From Comamonas sp. NLF-1-9 (GTDB lineage Bacteria > Pseudomonadota > Gammaproteobacteria > Burkholderiales > Burkholderiaceae_C), in assembly GCF_019195435.1 (NCBI RefSeq), contig NZ_CP078069.1:2604001-2668000 (forward strand): a stretch of 64,000 nucleotides of DNA, written 5' to 3'. Every line of letters starts with the position of its first letter. Within the stretch, counting starts at the first letter, position 1. This document shows, piece by piece, positions 33,916-43,239 of this stretch. The notes under the pieces were generated by a model. It made no database searches, was not told where the DNA came from, and saw only the letters and a list, made by a program, of their open reading frames with translations. Both the position numbers and the translations under genes were made by a program.

Positions 33916-34731
33916 ATGACATCCACCAACGCACGGCGCATCGCCGTGGCCGGAGCCAGCGGCCGCATGGGCCACATGTTGATCGAGGCGGTGCTTGCCG
34001 GCACCGACGGCGTGCTCAGCGGCGCACTCGACGTCGCGGCCAGCCCGGCCGTCGGCGCGGACGCCACCGCCTTCCTCGGGCGCAGCAGTGGCGTGCCGGT
34101 CACCGCCGACCTGCGCGCAGGCCTTGCGGGCTGCGACGTACTGATCGACTTCACGCGGCCCGAAGGCACGCTCGCGCACGCCCGGGTCTGCGCCGAGCTG
34201 GGCGTGCAGATGGTCATAGGCACTACGGGTTTTGACGACGCCGGCAAGGCGGCGATTGCGCAAGCGGCCGAAAAGGTCGCGATCGTGCTGGCGCCCAACA
34301 TGAGCGTTGGCGTGAACGTCACGATGAAGCTGCTCGAACTCGCCGCCAGGGCGCTGGGCGAGGGCTACGACATCGAGATCATCGAGGCGCACCACAAGCA
34401 CAAGGTGGACGCGCCCTCGGGCACCGCGCTCAAGATGGGCGAGGTCATCGCCCAGGCCCAAGGCACGCAACTGGCCGAGCGCGCGGTCTATGAGCGCTAC
34501 GGTCACACCGGCGAACGCCCGGCCGGCGCGATAGGCTTTGCCACGGTGCGCGGCGGCGACATCGTGGGCGACCACACCGTGCTGTTTGCCGGCACCGGCG
34601 AGCGCGTGGAGATCACCCACCGCTCGGGCAGCCGCGCCGGCTACGCCCAAGGCAGCCTGCGCGCGGTGCGCTGGCTGGCGGACAAGCCGCGCGGCCTGTT
34701 CGACATGTTCGACGTGCTCGGCCTGCGCTGA
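33916..34731 (+). CDS. dapB: 4-hydroxy-tetrahydrodipicolinate reductase
   Basis: A 271-residue enzyme of the diaminopimelate/lysine pathway. It has the NAD(P)H loop [12 protein letters not shown] near the N-terminus, [18 protein letters not shown], the catalytic [16 protein letters not shown] with His159-His160, and a substrate-binding [12 protein letters not shown] region. The ATG at 33916 is preferred over 33901 because GAGG lies correctly before it and nothing lies before the first. Exb-like genes follow 19 bases downstream. Confidence 0.97.
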   Translation: MTSTNARRIAVAGASGRMGHMLIEAVLAGTDGVLSGALDVAASPAVGADATAFLGRSSGVPVTADLRAGLAGCDVLIDFTRPEGTLAHARVCAELGVQMVIGTTGFDDAGKAAIAQAAEKVAIVLAPNMSVGVNVTMKLLELAARALGEGYDIEIIEAHHKHKVDAPSGTALKMGEVIAQAQGTQLAERAVYERYGHTGERPAGAIGFATVRGGDIVGDHTVLFAGTGERVEITHRSGSRAGYAQGSLRAVRWLADKPRGLFDMFDVLGLR

Positions 34732-34750
34732 GCGGCGGGCGGCAAAGCGC

Positions 34751-35416
34751 ATGAACGCATTGCATTGGCTGCGCGAGGCCGACGCCGTCATCCAGGCCTG
34801 CGCCGTGGTCTTGCTCGCCATGTCGGTCGCGAGCTGGGTAGTCATCCTCTACAAGCTGCGCCTGATGGCGCAGGCGCGCAGCGACGTGGCGCGCGCGGCC
34901 GAGCAGCTCTGGGCCGCGCCCGCGCTGGAGCCGGCGCTGCAGCGCATCCGCGCGCTCGACCGCCACGCCCTGGTCTGGCCGCTGGTGGCCGCGGCTGCCG
35001 GGCTGCACGACGCAGGGGGCTCCGGCGCGCTGGCACAGCAGGCGCCGTTGGCGCAGCGCGCCACGCGCGCACTGCGCGGCGCCTTGCATGCGGCGCTGGC
35101 CCGGCTGCGCTGGGGCCAGGTGCTGCTGGCTACCGTGGGCGCCACCGCGCCCTTCGTCGGGCTGCTGGGCACGGTGTGGGGCATTCAGCATGCACTCACG
35201 CAGCTGGCCGGCGGCGGCCAGATCAGCATCGAGCGCCTGGCCGGCCCTGTGGGCGAGGCGCTCATCATGACCGCGGCCGGCCTGGCGGCAGCGATTCCGG
35301 CGGTGCTGGCCTACAACGGCTTTGGCCGCTCGGCGGGCGAGGTGGAGGCCGAGCTCGAAGGCCTGGCGCACGACTTGCATGCGCTGGTGCTCGACGCCCC
35401 CGCGCCGGGGCGCTGA
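34751..35416 (+). CDS. MotA/TolQ/ExbB proton channel family protein
   Basis: A 221-residue inner-membrane protein with the three-helix ExbB/TolQ layout: helix 1 near residues 13-35, then after a cytoplasmic loop helix 2 (VLLATVGATAPFVGLLGTVWGI, about 118-140) and helix 3 (VGEALIMTAAGLAAAIPAVLAYN, about 160-182). The G-x-x-G-L-L-G-T-V-W-G motif is diagnostic. With the ExbD-like protein encoded immediately downstream it should form a proton-driven motor energising a TonB- or TolA-like partner, but neither partner gene is next to it. Confidence 0.92.
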   Translation: MNALHWLREADAVIQACAVVLLAMSVASWVVILYKLRLMAQARSDVARAAEQLWAAPALEPALQRIRALDRHALVWPLVAAAAGLHDAGGSGALAQQAPLAQRATRALRGALHAALARLRWGQVLLATVGATAPFVGLLGTVWGIQHALTQLAGGGQISIERLAGPVGEALIMTAAGLAAAIPAVLAYNGFGRSAGEVEAELEGLAHDLHALVLDAPAPGR

Positions 35417-35417
35417 C

Positions 35418-35852
35418 ATGGCCTTCGGACGCTTCGCCGAACCGGCCGCGCCGCGTGCGATGAGTGAGATCAACGTCACGCCGCTGGTGGACGTGATGCT
35501 GGTGCTGGTGGTGATCTTCATCCTGGCGGCGCCGCTGCTCGCCAGCAGCATCCGGCTGGAGCTGCCGCAGACCGAACAAAGCCACCCGGGTGAAGACGCC
35601 GGCGCCACGCTGGTGTTGTCGCTGGACGCCGCGGGCACGGTCTTCATGGACGAGCAGCCGATAGCGCCCGACGCGCTGGCCGCGCGCCTGCGCCGCGCCG
35701 CGCAGCAAGCACCGCAGCGCGAGGTGCAGCTGCGCGCCGACACCGCCGTGCCCTACGGCCGGGTGGTGCAGCTGATCGAGGCGCTGCAGCTTGCGGGCCT
35801 GCAGCGCATCGCCTTTGCCACGCAGCCCGCGCCGGGCGCCGGCGAGCGCTGA
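35418..35852 (+). CDS. ExbD/TolR family biopolymer transport protein
   Basis: A 144-residue protein with one membrane helix near residues 22-42 (TPLVDVMLVLVVIFILAAPL) carrying the conserved Asp of the proton pathway in NVTPLVDVML. The periplasmic domain (residues 60-135) follows with the family segment VQLRADTAVPYGRVVQLIEALQ. It starts just after the stop of the ExbB-like gene and is its stator-motor partner. leuS follows 72 bases downstream. Confidence 0.93.
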   Translation: MAFGRFAEPAAPRAMSEINVTPLVDVMLVLVVIFILAAPLLASSIRLELPQTEQSHPGEDAGATLVLSLDAAGTVFMDEQPIAPDALAARLRRAAQQAPQREVQLRADTAVPYGRVVQLIEALQLAGLQRIAFATQPAPGAGER

Positions 35853-35924
35853 GCGCCCGGGGCGAACGCCTAGAATTGACCGCCGCCACGCCGCCCGCGT
35901 GGCCGTTTGTTTTTTCAGCGACCC

Positions 35925-38627
35925 ATGCAAGACAAATACGATCCCGCCGCCGTGGAGCGCGCCGCGCACGCCCACTGGACCGCCACCGACGCCTACCGGG
36001 TGAGCGAAGACCAGAGCAAGCCCAAGTTCTACGCCTGCTCCATGCTGCCCTACCCCAGCGGCAAGCTGCACATGGGCCACGTGCGCAACTACACCATCAA
36101 CGACATGCTCACGCGCAGCCTGCGCATGCGCGGCTACAACGTGCTCATGCCCATGGGCTGGGACGCCTTCGGCCTGCCGGCGGAGAACGCCGCGCTCAAG
36201 AACAAGGTGCCGCCCGCGCAATGGACCTGGGACAACATCGCCACCATGAAGGGCCAGATGCAGGCCATGGGCCTGGCGATCGACTGGAGCCGCGAGGTCG
36301 CCACCTGCTCGCCCGAGTACTACAAGTGGAACCAGTGGCTGTTTCTGAAGATGCTGGAAAAAGGCATCGCCTACCGCAAGACCCAGGTGGTGAACTGGGA
36401 CCCGGTGGACCAGACGGTGCTCGCCAACGAGCAGGTGATCGACGGCAGAGGCTGGCGCACCGGCGCGCTGGTGGAAAAACGCGAAATCCCCGGCTACTAC
36501 CTGAAGATCACCGACTACGCGCAAGAGCTCCTGGACCACGTGCAGCTCGGCGGCGACAAGGCCACACTCACCGGCTGGCCCGACAAGGTGCGGCTGATGC
36601 AGGAGAACTGGATAGGCAAATCCAGCGGCGTGCGTTTTGCCTTCACCCACGACATCAAGGACGCGGACGGCAAGCTCATACAAGACGGCAGGATGTACGT
36701 CTTCACCACCCGCGCCGACACCATCATGGGCGTGACCTTTTGCGCCGTCGCGCCCGAGCACCCGCTGGCCGCGCACGCGGCACGAACGAGCCCGAAGCTC
36801 GCCGAATTCATCGCCCACTGCAAGGAAGGCGGCACCACGGAGGCCGAGCTGGCGCTGAAAGAAAAAGAGGGCATGCCCACGGGCCTCACGGTCACGCACC
36901 CTCTGACTGGCGCGCCGGTCGAGGTGTGGGTGGGCAACTACGTCTTGATGAGCTACGGCGACGGCGCGGTGATGGGCGTGCCGGCGCACGACGAGCGCGA
37001 CTTTGCCTTTGCCAGGAAGTACAAGCTGCCGATCCGGCAGGTGGTGGCGGTCGAAGGCGAAAGCTTCTCGCTGGACGCCTGGCAGGAGTGGTATGGCGAG
37101 AAGGCGCGCGCGTACTGCGTCAACTCCGGCGTGCTCGACGACCTGCCGCATGCGCAGGCGGTGGACAAGGTCGCCGCGCTGCTGGCCGAAAAAGGCCTGG
37201 GCGAGAAGAAGACCACCTGGCGGCTGCGCGACTGGGGCATCTCGCGCCAGCGTTACTGGGGCACGCCGATTCCCATCATCCATTGCAAGGACTGCGGCGT
37301 GGTGCCGGTGCCCGAAAAGGATTTGCCGGTGGTGCTGCCCGAGGGTCTGGTGCCCGATGGCAGCGGCAACCCCTTGAACAAGTGCGAAGCCTTCCTGAAC
37401 GTGCCCTGCCCGTGCTGCGGCAAACCCGCGCGGCGCGAGACCGACACCATGGACACCTTCGTCGACAGCTCCTGGTACTTCATGCGCTATTGCGACCCGA
37501 AGAACGACCAGGCGATGGTGGCGAATGGGGCGAAATACTGGATGCCGATGGATCAGTACATCGGCGGCATCGAGCACGCCATCCTGCACCTGCTGTACGC
37601 GCGCTTCTGGACCAAGGTGATGCGCGACCTCGGGTTGGTCCAGGTCGACGAGCCCTTCACCCGCCTGCTCACCCAGGGCATGGTCTTGAACCACATCTAC
37701 AGCCGGCGCAACGCCAAGGGCGGCAAGGACTACTTCTGGCCCAAGGACGTGGAGCACGTGCTCGACGAGGCCGGCAAGATCGTCGGCGCCCGGCTGAGGA
37801 CCCCGGCCGAAAGCGGCGACGGCCTCTTGAGCGTGGGCACGCCCATCGACTACGAGGGCGTGGGCACCATGTCCAAGTCCAAGAACAATGGCGTCGACCC
37901 GCAGGAGCTGATCGACAGCTACGGCGCCGATACCGCGCGGCTGTACACCATGTTCACCTCGCCGCCCGAACTCACGCTGGAGTGGAACGATGCGGCGGTA
38001 GAGGGAAGCAGCCGCTTCCTGCGCCGGGTCTGGGGGTTTGGCAGCAAGCTTGTTGCTATGGATATGAAAGCTGCTGTCGCAAGCGTGGCGGGCGCTACGG
38101 CGCTAAAAGACGTGAAATTTGGCAAGCCTGCCAAGGCGCTGCGCCTGGAGATCCACAGCGTGCTCAAGCAGGTGGACTACGACTACCAGCGCATGCAATA
38201 CAACACCGTGGTTTCGGGCGCGATGAAGATGCTCAATGCGCTCGAAGGCTTCAAGGCGCTGGAGGACGCGGGCGCTCAGGTCGCGCTGATCGAAGGCTAT
38301 GGCATCTTGCTGCGCGTGCTCTATCCGGCCACGCCGCACCTCACCCACGTGCTCTGGCAGGAGCTGGGCTATGCCGGCGCGCTGGGCGAGCTGCTGGACG
38401 CGCCCTGGCCTCAGGTGGATGAAGACGCGCTCAAGCAGGACGAGATCGAACTCGTGCTGCAGATCAACGGCAAGCTGCGCGGCGCCATCCAGGTCGATGC
38501 AGGGGCCGACAAGGCGGCGATCGAGCAGGTGGCGCTGGCCAGCGCCGAGGCGCAGAAGTTCATGCAGGGCGCGGCGCCGAAAAAGCTCATCGTCGTGCCC
38601 GGGCGCCTGGTGAACATCGTCGTCTGA
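35925..38627 (+). CDS. leuS: Leucyl-tRNA synthetase
   Basis: A 900-residue class I synthetase charging tRNA-Leu. HMGH at residues 49-52 and TMSKS at 648-652 are the ATP-binding signatures; the CP1 editing domain lies between about residues 230 and 420 ([20 protein letters not shown]). Residues about 707-730 ([20 protein letters not shown]) precede the anticodon-binding domain and coincide with a 44-bp intragenic repeat copy. The start is ATG 35925; an upstream in-frame ATG at 35907 lacks homology. It heads a run with lptE (4 bases away) and holA. Confidence 0.97.
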   Translation: MQDKYDPAAVERAAHAHWTATDAYRVSEDQSKPKFYACSMLPYPSGKLHMGHVRNYTINDMLTRSLRMRGYNVLMPMGWDAFGLPAENAALKNKVPPAQWTWDNIATMKGQMQAMGLAIDWSREVATCSPEYYKWNQWLFLKMLEKGIAYRKTQVVNWDPVDQTVLANEQVIDGRGWRTGALVEKREIPGYYLKITDYAQELLDHVQLGGDKATLTGWPDKVRLMQENWIGKSSGVRFAFTHDIKDADGKLIQDGRMYVFTTRADTIMGVTFCAVAPEHPLAAHAARTSPKLAEFIAHCKEGGTTEAELALKEKEGMPTGLTVTHPLTGAPVEVWVGNYVLMSYGDGAVMGVPAHDERDFAFARKYKLPIRQVVAVEGESFSLDAWQEWYGEKARAYCVNSGVLDDLPHAQAVDKVAALLAEKGLGEKKTTWRLRDWGISRQRYWGTPIPIIHCKDCGVVPVPEKDLPVVLPEGLVPDGSGNPLNKCEAFLNVPCPCCGKPARRETDTMDTFVDSSWYFMRYCDPKNDQAMVANGAKYWMPMDQYIGGIEHAILHLLYARFWTKVMRDLGLVQVDEPFTRLLTQGMVLNHIYSRRNAKGGKDYFWPKDVEHVLDEAGKIVGARLRTPAESGDGLLSVGTPIDYEGVGTMSKSKNNGVDPQELIDSYGADTARLYTMFTSPPELTLEWNDAAVEGSSRFLRRVWGFGSKLVAMDMKAAVASVAGATALKDVKFGKPAKALRLEIHSVLKQVDYDYQRMQYNTVVSGAMKMLNALEGFKALEDAGAQVALIEGYGILLRVLYPATPHLTHVLWQELGYAGALGELLDAPWPQVDEDALKQDEIELVLQINGKLRGAIQVDAGADKAAIEQVALASAEAQKFMQGAAPKKLIVVPGRLVNIVV
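38067..38109 (+). repeat. 44-bp intragenic repeat, copy 5 (leuS), diverged
   Basis: It starts AAAGCTGCTGTCGC, preceded by GCTATGGATATG, which also precedes the purK copy (GCTATGGATTTG). The right half (GGCGCTACGGCGCT) keeps GCGCT but has lost the ATTTTG end. It is sense-oriented in leuS and in frame. Confidence 0.4.
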
Positions 38628-38631
38628 AGCC

Positions 38632-39135
38632 ATGCCCCGGCGCCGCACCCTGCTCGCCCTGCTTGCCGCCGCGCCACTGGCGGGCTGCGGCTTTCACCTG
38701 CGCGGCGCGCCCGAATTCGCCTTTTCCTCGCTCTATCTTGCGCCCGGCGGCACCTCGCTCAACCAGCCGCTGATCCGCACGCTGCAGGGCGCGGGTGGGC
38801 GCCTGCTGCTCTACACCGACCCCGGGCAGCAGGCCCAGGCCGAAGTGGTGCTGGAACTCTTTGGCGAGCAGCGCAGCCGTACCGTGGTCGGCATGACCAC
38901 GGCCGGCCAGGTGCGCGAGCTGCAACTGGGCTTGTCTGTGCACTTTCGCCTCAGGGACCAGCGCGGCGGCGTGTGGATAGGCGACACGCGCCTGGCGCGC
39001 ACCGAGGACGTGAGCTACAGCGAATCCGTCTCGCTCGCCAAGGAATCGGAAGAGGCGCTGCTCTACCGCAACATGCAGACCGACCTGGTGCAGCAAATCG
39101 TGCGCCGCCTGGCGGCGGCGAAGGCGCCGCGCTAG
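38632..39135 (+). CDS. lptE: LPS assembly lipoprotein LptE
   Basis: A 167-residue outer-membrane lipoprotein (lipobox PLAGC, Cys19, directly followed by the typical GFHLRG). LptE plugs the LptD barrel and helps insert LPS into the outer leaflet. The remainder has the alternating strand-helix pattern of the fold, with ELQLGLSVHFRLRD. The gene sits 4 bases after leuS and 13 bases before holA, the conserved proteobacterial order. Confidence 0.95.
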   Translation: MPRRRTLLALLAAAPLAGCGFHLRGAPEFAFSSLYLAPGGTSLNQPLIRTLQGAGGRLLLYTDPGQQAQAEVVLELFGEQRSRTVVGMTTAGQVRELQLGLSVHFRLRDQRGGVWIGDTRLARTEDVSYSESVSLAKESEEALLYRNMQTDLVQQIVRRLAAAKAPR

Positions 39136-39148
39136 CCGGGGGCGCGCC

Positions 39149-40213
39149 ATGCAGCTTGCCCTGAACCAGCTCGACGCCCACTTGCAAAAGGGCCTCAAAC
39201 CCCTGTACCTGTTGCATGGCGACGAGCCGCTGCTGCAGCAAGAGGCGCAGGACGCGATTCGCGCCAGCGCGCGCGCGCGGGGCTATACCGAGCGCAGCAG
39301 CTTCACCGTGAGCGGCGCGCACTTCGACTGGGGCGCGGTGCTCGCCGCAGGTGGCAGCTTGAGCCTGTTTGCCGAGCGACAGATCATCGAGCTGCGCATT
39401 CCCGGCGGCAAGCCGGGCAAGGACGGTTCGGCCGCGCTGCAACAGATCGCCGCCGCCGCGCAGGGCAACGACAGCACGCTCACCCTGATCAGCCTGCCGC
39501 GCATGGACAGGGCCACGCGCGCCAGTGCCTGGTTTGCCGCGCTGGAAGGCGCGGGCGTCGGCATCGCGATCGAGCCCATCGCGCGCGAGCAGCTGCCGCG
39601 CTGGATCGCCGAACGCCTGGCCGCGCAGGGCCAGCGCGTGGCGGCGGGCGCCGAGGGCCAGCACACGCTGCAGTTCTTTGCCGGCCGCGTCGAGGGCAAT
39701 CTGTTGGCGGCGCACCAGGAAATCCAGAAGCTCGCGCTGCTCTATCCGCCAGGCGAACTCTCGGCAGAGCAGGTCGAGTCCGCCGTGCTCAATGTCGCGC
39801 GCTACGACGTGTTCCAGCTCTCCGAAGCGGTGCTCAGCGGGCAGGTGGCGCGGGTGCAGCGCATGCTCGACGGCCTGCGCGCCGAGGGCGAGGCCGAGGT
39901 GCTGGTGCACTGGGCGCTGGCCGAAGAGATCCGCCAGCTCGCGCGGGTGCGCGCCGCCGTCGATGCCGGCCGTCCCTTGGGCGCCGCGCTGCGCGAAGCG
40001 CGCGTCTGGGGCAAGAAGGAGCGCCTGTACGAGCGCCTGCTGCCGCGCCTGGGCAGCCGACGTCTGGCGCAGCTATTGATGTCTGCGCACCGCGTGGACG
40101 GCATCGTCAAGGGCCTCACGGCACCCGACTGGCCTGTCGACCCCTGGCTTGCGCTCGCGCGGCTTGCGCAGCAGCTCGCCCGCGTGGCGCAGGGCGAAGC
40201 CGCCAGGGGTTAG
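39149..40213 (+). CDS. holA: DNA polymerase III delta subunit
   Basis: A 354-residue clamp-loader subunit that opens the beta clamp. It has the N-terminal segment LKPLYLLHGDEPLLQQEAQDAIR, FAERQIIELRIPGGKPGKDG, FFAGRVEGNLLAAHQEIQKLALL and a C-terminal helical domain. The frame ends GGT TAG; the stop's final G is the first base of MITE-like copy A, so the element fixes, or may have shortened, the protein end. Homologues of similar length suggest little is lost. Confidence 0.96.
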   Translation: MQLALNQLDAHLQKGLKPLYLLHGDEPLLQQEAQDAIRASARARGYTERSSFTVSGAHFDWGAVLAAGGSLSLFAERQIIELRIPGGKPGKDGSAALQQIAAAAQGNDSTLTLISLPRMDRATRASAWFAALEGAGVGIAIEPIAREQLPRWIAERLAAQGQRVAAGAEGQHTLQFFAGRVEGNLLAAHQEIQKLALLYPPGELSAEQVESAVLNVARYDVFQLSEAVLSGQVARVQRMLDGLRAEGEAEVLVHWALAEEIRQLARVRAAVDAGRPLGAALREARVWGKKERLYERLLPRLGSRRLAQLLMSAHRVDGIVKGLTAPDWPVDPWLALARLAQQLARVAQGEAARG

Positions 40214-40376
40214 GGCGACGCTGAACAAGTCCCTCGCGCGTCGCGCATCCCAGCCTGCGGCGGTTCTCCGGCCTTGCAAATCCTCGCAATAGCTTCGGCT
40301 ATTGCTGCGGTTTGCGCCTTGCAGCCCATCCCCATGCTGGGCGCGCGCGATCGCGGGGACTTGTTCAGCGTCGCCT
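40213..40376. mobile_element. MITE-like palindromic element, copy A
   Basis: A 164-bp element with ~20-bp terminal inverted repeats (GGGCGACGCTGAACAAGTCC at the left, near-exact complement at the right) and a central 8-bp stem closed by TTCG (40286-40305). It is about 90% identical, in opposite orientation, to copy B at 43075. A TA precedes the left end, but the right flank is TG, so no target duplication remains. It starts on the last base of the holA stop codon and encodes no protein. Confidence 0.85.
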
Positions 40377-40462
40377 TGGCGCGCCGCCCGGCATGGGCGA
40401 TTGCCTCTGGTCGGTGTTTGCGCTCTGGCAAACGCCGGCGGCCGTTGGTATCCTGAGCCGCC

Positions 40463-42994
40463 ATGAGCGATGCCCTCTTGCCGCCGCCCGCCGACGACGG
40501 CCCCGACGCGCCAGCGCGCGGCGGCCGCAGACAGGCGCTGCTTGCGCTGCTGCAGCAGGCCGGGCGCATGGCGGGCCTGGGCGTGTGGGAGATCACCGCC
40601 GGCCAGGGCGTCACGCTCTGGACCGACACCTGCAACACCCTGCTGGGTCTGGCGCCGGGCAGCCCGGTCGATGCCAGGCTGATCGACACCCATGTCGCGC
40701 CGGCCTGGCGCGCCGAGCTGCGCGCACACCTGCTGAGCGGGCTGCGTGCCGGCCTGTCGTGGTCAGCGCCGCTGCAGGTCTTGCGCGCCGACGGGCGCCT
40801 GCTGTGGGTGCTGGTGGCCGCCGAGCCGGTGTTCGAGGGCGGGCGCGTGCGCTGCCTGCGCGGCATCTTGCAGGACATCGACGAGGCGCGCCGGCGTGAA
40901 GAGCAGCTGCGCGAGTCCGAGCGGCATCTGTCGCACATCTTTCGCATGGTGCCGCTGCCCATGGGCATCTCGCGGCGCAGCGACAACAAATACCTGCTGG
41001 TCAACCCCGCCTGGGAGGCGATGACCGGCATCCACCAGCAGGAAACCAGCGGCCTGAGCGCGATCGAGATGGGTTTGTACGACCCCCAAGACCGCGCGCG
41101 CATGATCGCCGCCATCGACGCCCAGGGGCAGCTGGACAACCACGAGATCAAGCTCTACATCCGCGGCGGCCAGCAGCGCACCGTGGTGCAGTCGATCCGC
41201 GAGCTCGACTACCACGGCGAGCCCTGCTGGCTGTTTTCCGCGCACGACGTGACCGAGCGCATCCGCAACGAAAAGCGCATTCGCGAGCGCGAGGAGTTGT
41301 TGTCGCTGACCGTCTCGGCCGCGGCGCTCGGCCTGTGGGACTGGGATCTGGCCAGCGGCCAGATCACCGGCGACGAACGCTGGCACGCCATGCACGGCCT
41401 CACGCCCGGCCTCGGGCCCTGGCCCTGGCCGGGCGCGAGCAGCGGCATGACCGAGGCCGAGCGCCAGGGCATGGAACAGGCGCTGCGCGCGCACCGCGAG
41501 CAGCCCTCGCAGCCGTTTGACCAGACCTGGCGCGTGCTCGGTCGCGGCGGCGCGGTGCGCTGGATACGCAACCTGGGCAAGATCGTCAACCAGGACGGCC
41601 AGGGCGCAGGCCAGCGCATGCTGGGCGTGAGTCTGGACGTGACCCAGCAGCTCGAGCAGCAGGAGCAACTGCGCCATCTGGCGCACTACGACGTGCTCAC
41701 CCAGCTGCCCAACCGGCTCAAGCTGGCCCAGCATCTGCAAGACGAGATGGCGCTGGCGCGGCGCAGCGGCTCGCTGCTGGGCGTGGTGTATCTGGACCTG
41801 GACCGCTTCAAGCCGGTCAACGACACCCTGGGCCACGACGTGGGCGACCAGTTGCTGGTGGGCGTGGCGCGGCGCCTGGGCGCGGCGCTGCGCAGCGGGG
41901 ACCACACCGCGCGCCTGGGCGGGGACGAATTCATCATCCTGCTGCCCGGCCTGAACAGCCGCGGCGACTGCGAGCGCAAGCTGCGCCAGTTGATGCAGCG
42001 GCTGTGCCGGCCCTACATGCTGGGCGCGCACCAGGTGCGCGTCACCGCCAGCATGGGCTATACCCTGTACCCGCAGGACACGCCGGATGCCGACGCCGAC
42101 ACCCTGCTGCGCCACGCCGACCAGGCGATGTACCAGGCCAAGCAGGCCGGGCGCAACCGCTTTTGCAGCTTCGACGCGCTGCACGCGCGCGACCAGCAGG
42201 AGCAGCAGGCGCGGCTGCAGCACCTGGAGCAGGCGCTCCAGCGGCGCGAGTTCGAGCTCTACCTGCAGCCCAAGGTGCACGTGGGCACGGCGCGCATCGT
42301 CGGCGCCGAATGCCTGATCCGCTGGAACCATCCGCAAGACGGCGTGCTGGCGCCGGCCGCCTTCCTGCCCGCGCTCGCCGGCAGCGCGCTGGAAATCGAC
42401 TTCGACCGCTGGGTCTTCGACGAGGCCTTGCGCAGCCTTGGTCGCCTGCAGGCCGCGGGCTGGACGCTGGCGCTGAGCGTGAACATCTCCGCCCAGTACC
42501 TGCAGCACCAGGGCTTTGCCCAGTGGGTGCTGCAGTGCCTGGAGCGCTATCCGCAGGTGGATGCTTCGCTGATCGAGCTGGAGATCATCGAAAGCGCCGC
42601 GCTCTACAACATCGAGCACGTCTCGGCCGAGCTCACGCGCCTGCGCGCCAAGGGCATGCGCGTGGCGCTGGACGACTTCGGCACCGGTTACTCCTCACTC
42701 ACCTATTTGCGCCGCCTGCCCATGGATGCGCTCAAGATCGACCAGAGCTTCATCCGCGACATGCTCAGCGACCCCGACGACATGACCATCGTGCAAAGCA
42801 TCGTCGGCCTGGCCCAGGCCTTTCACTGCGAGGTGATTGGCGAAGGGGTGGAAACCGCCGAGCAGGCGCGCGCGCTGCAGCGCCTGGGCTGCACGCTGCA
42901 GCAGGGCTACCACTGGGCGCGCCCGATGCCGCTTGCCGCCTTCATCGAATGGGCGCGCCAGTACGCGCCGGCGCAATGCCAGGGTGCGCGCTGA
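40463..42994 (+). CDS. PAS-GGDEF-EAL cyclic-di-GMP signalling protein
   Basis: An 843-residue soluble sensor with no membrane segment. Three PAS-like domains (about residues 25-140, 150-275 and 285-400) precede a GGDEF domain with an intact GGDEF at residues 486-490. An EAL domain (590-835) follows, with the catalytic triplet as ECL (Glu616 kept), plus DDFGTGYSSL, KIDQSFI and GEGVET. Both catalytic sets look mostly intact, so it may make, degrade or switch between c-di-GMP turnover modes. The gene is flanked by oppositely oriented copies of the MITE-like element. Confidence 0.93.
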   Translation: MSDALLPPPADDGPDAPARGGRRQALLALLQQAGRMAGLGVWEITAGQGVTLWTDTCNTLLGLAPGSPVDARLIDTHVAPAWRAELRAHLLSGLRAGLSWSAPLQVLRADGRLLWVLVAAEPVFEGGRVRCLRGILQDIDEARRREEQLRESERHLSHIFRMVPLPMGISRRSDNKYLLVNPAWEAMTGIHQQETSGLSAIEMGLYDPQDRARMIAAIDAQGQLDNHEIKLYIRGGQQRTVVQSIRELDYHGEPCWLFSAHDVTERIRNEKRIREREELLSLTVSAAALGLWDWDLASGQITGDERWHAMHGLTPGLGPWPWPGASSGMTEAERQGMEQALRAHREQPSQPFDQTWRVLGRGGAVRWIRNLGKIVNQDGQGAGQRMLGVSLDVTQQLEQQEQLRHLAHYDVLTQLPNRLKLAQHLQDEMALARRSGSLLGVVYLDLDRFKPVNDTLGHDVGDQLLVGVARRLGAALRSGDHTARLGGDEFIILLPGLNSRGDCERKLRQLMQRLCRPYMLGAHQVRVTASMGYTLYPQDTPDADADTLLRHADQAMYQAKQAGRNRFCSFDALHARDQQEQQARLQHLEQALQRREFELYLQPKVHVGTARIVGAECLIRWNHPQDGVLAPAAFLPALAGSALEIDFDRWVFDEALRSLGRLQAAGWTLALSVNISAQYLQHQGFAQWVLQCLERYPQVDASLIELEIIESAALYNIEHVSAELTRLRAKGMRVALDDFGTGYSSLTYLRRLPMDALKIDQSFIRDMLSDPDDMTIVQSIVGLAQAFHCEVIGEGVETAEQARALQRLGCTLQQGYHWARPMPLAAFIEWARQYAPAQCQGAR

Positions 42995-43074
42995 ACGCTG
43001 CCGGGCAGCACCCGCCTGCGATGACCGACGAGCTGCACGCCCTGGCCGCGCTGCTGCGCCGACACCCGCGCCTA

Positions 43075-43237
43075 GGGCGACGCTGGACAAGCCCCCGTGA
43101 TGGCGCGCGCCCAGCGTGGGGATGGGCTGCAAGGCGCAAACCGCAGCAATAGCCGAAGCTATTGCGAGGATTTGCAACGCCGCAGACCGCCCCAGACTGG
43201 GATGCGCGACGCGCGAGGGGCTTGTTCAGCGTCGCCC
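43075..43237. mobile_element. MITE-like palindromic element, copy B (inside the sirtuin gene)
   Basis: A 163-bp element flanked on both sides by TA (43073-43074 and 43238-43239), i.e. a 2-bp target duplication as made by IS630/Tc1-mariner-type transposases. Its terminal repeats and central hairpin (43146-43165) match copy A in reverse orientation, with an unbroken run of more than 50 identical bases at the centre. It carries no gene, so it would be moved by a transposase encoded elsewhere. Confidence 0.88.
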
Positions 43238-43239
43238 TA

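Noticed and set aside
35265..37757. 830-codon open frame opposite exbD and leuS
   Set aside because: Runs antisense through two conserved genes; composition is shadow-like.
43162..43239. Extended sirtuin N-terminus from a TTG at 43162
   Set aside because: These residues are translated mobile-element sequence and do not resemble a sirtuin N-terminus; the true one lies before the element.
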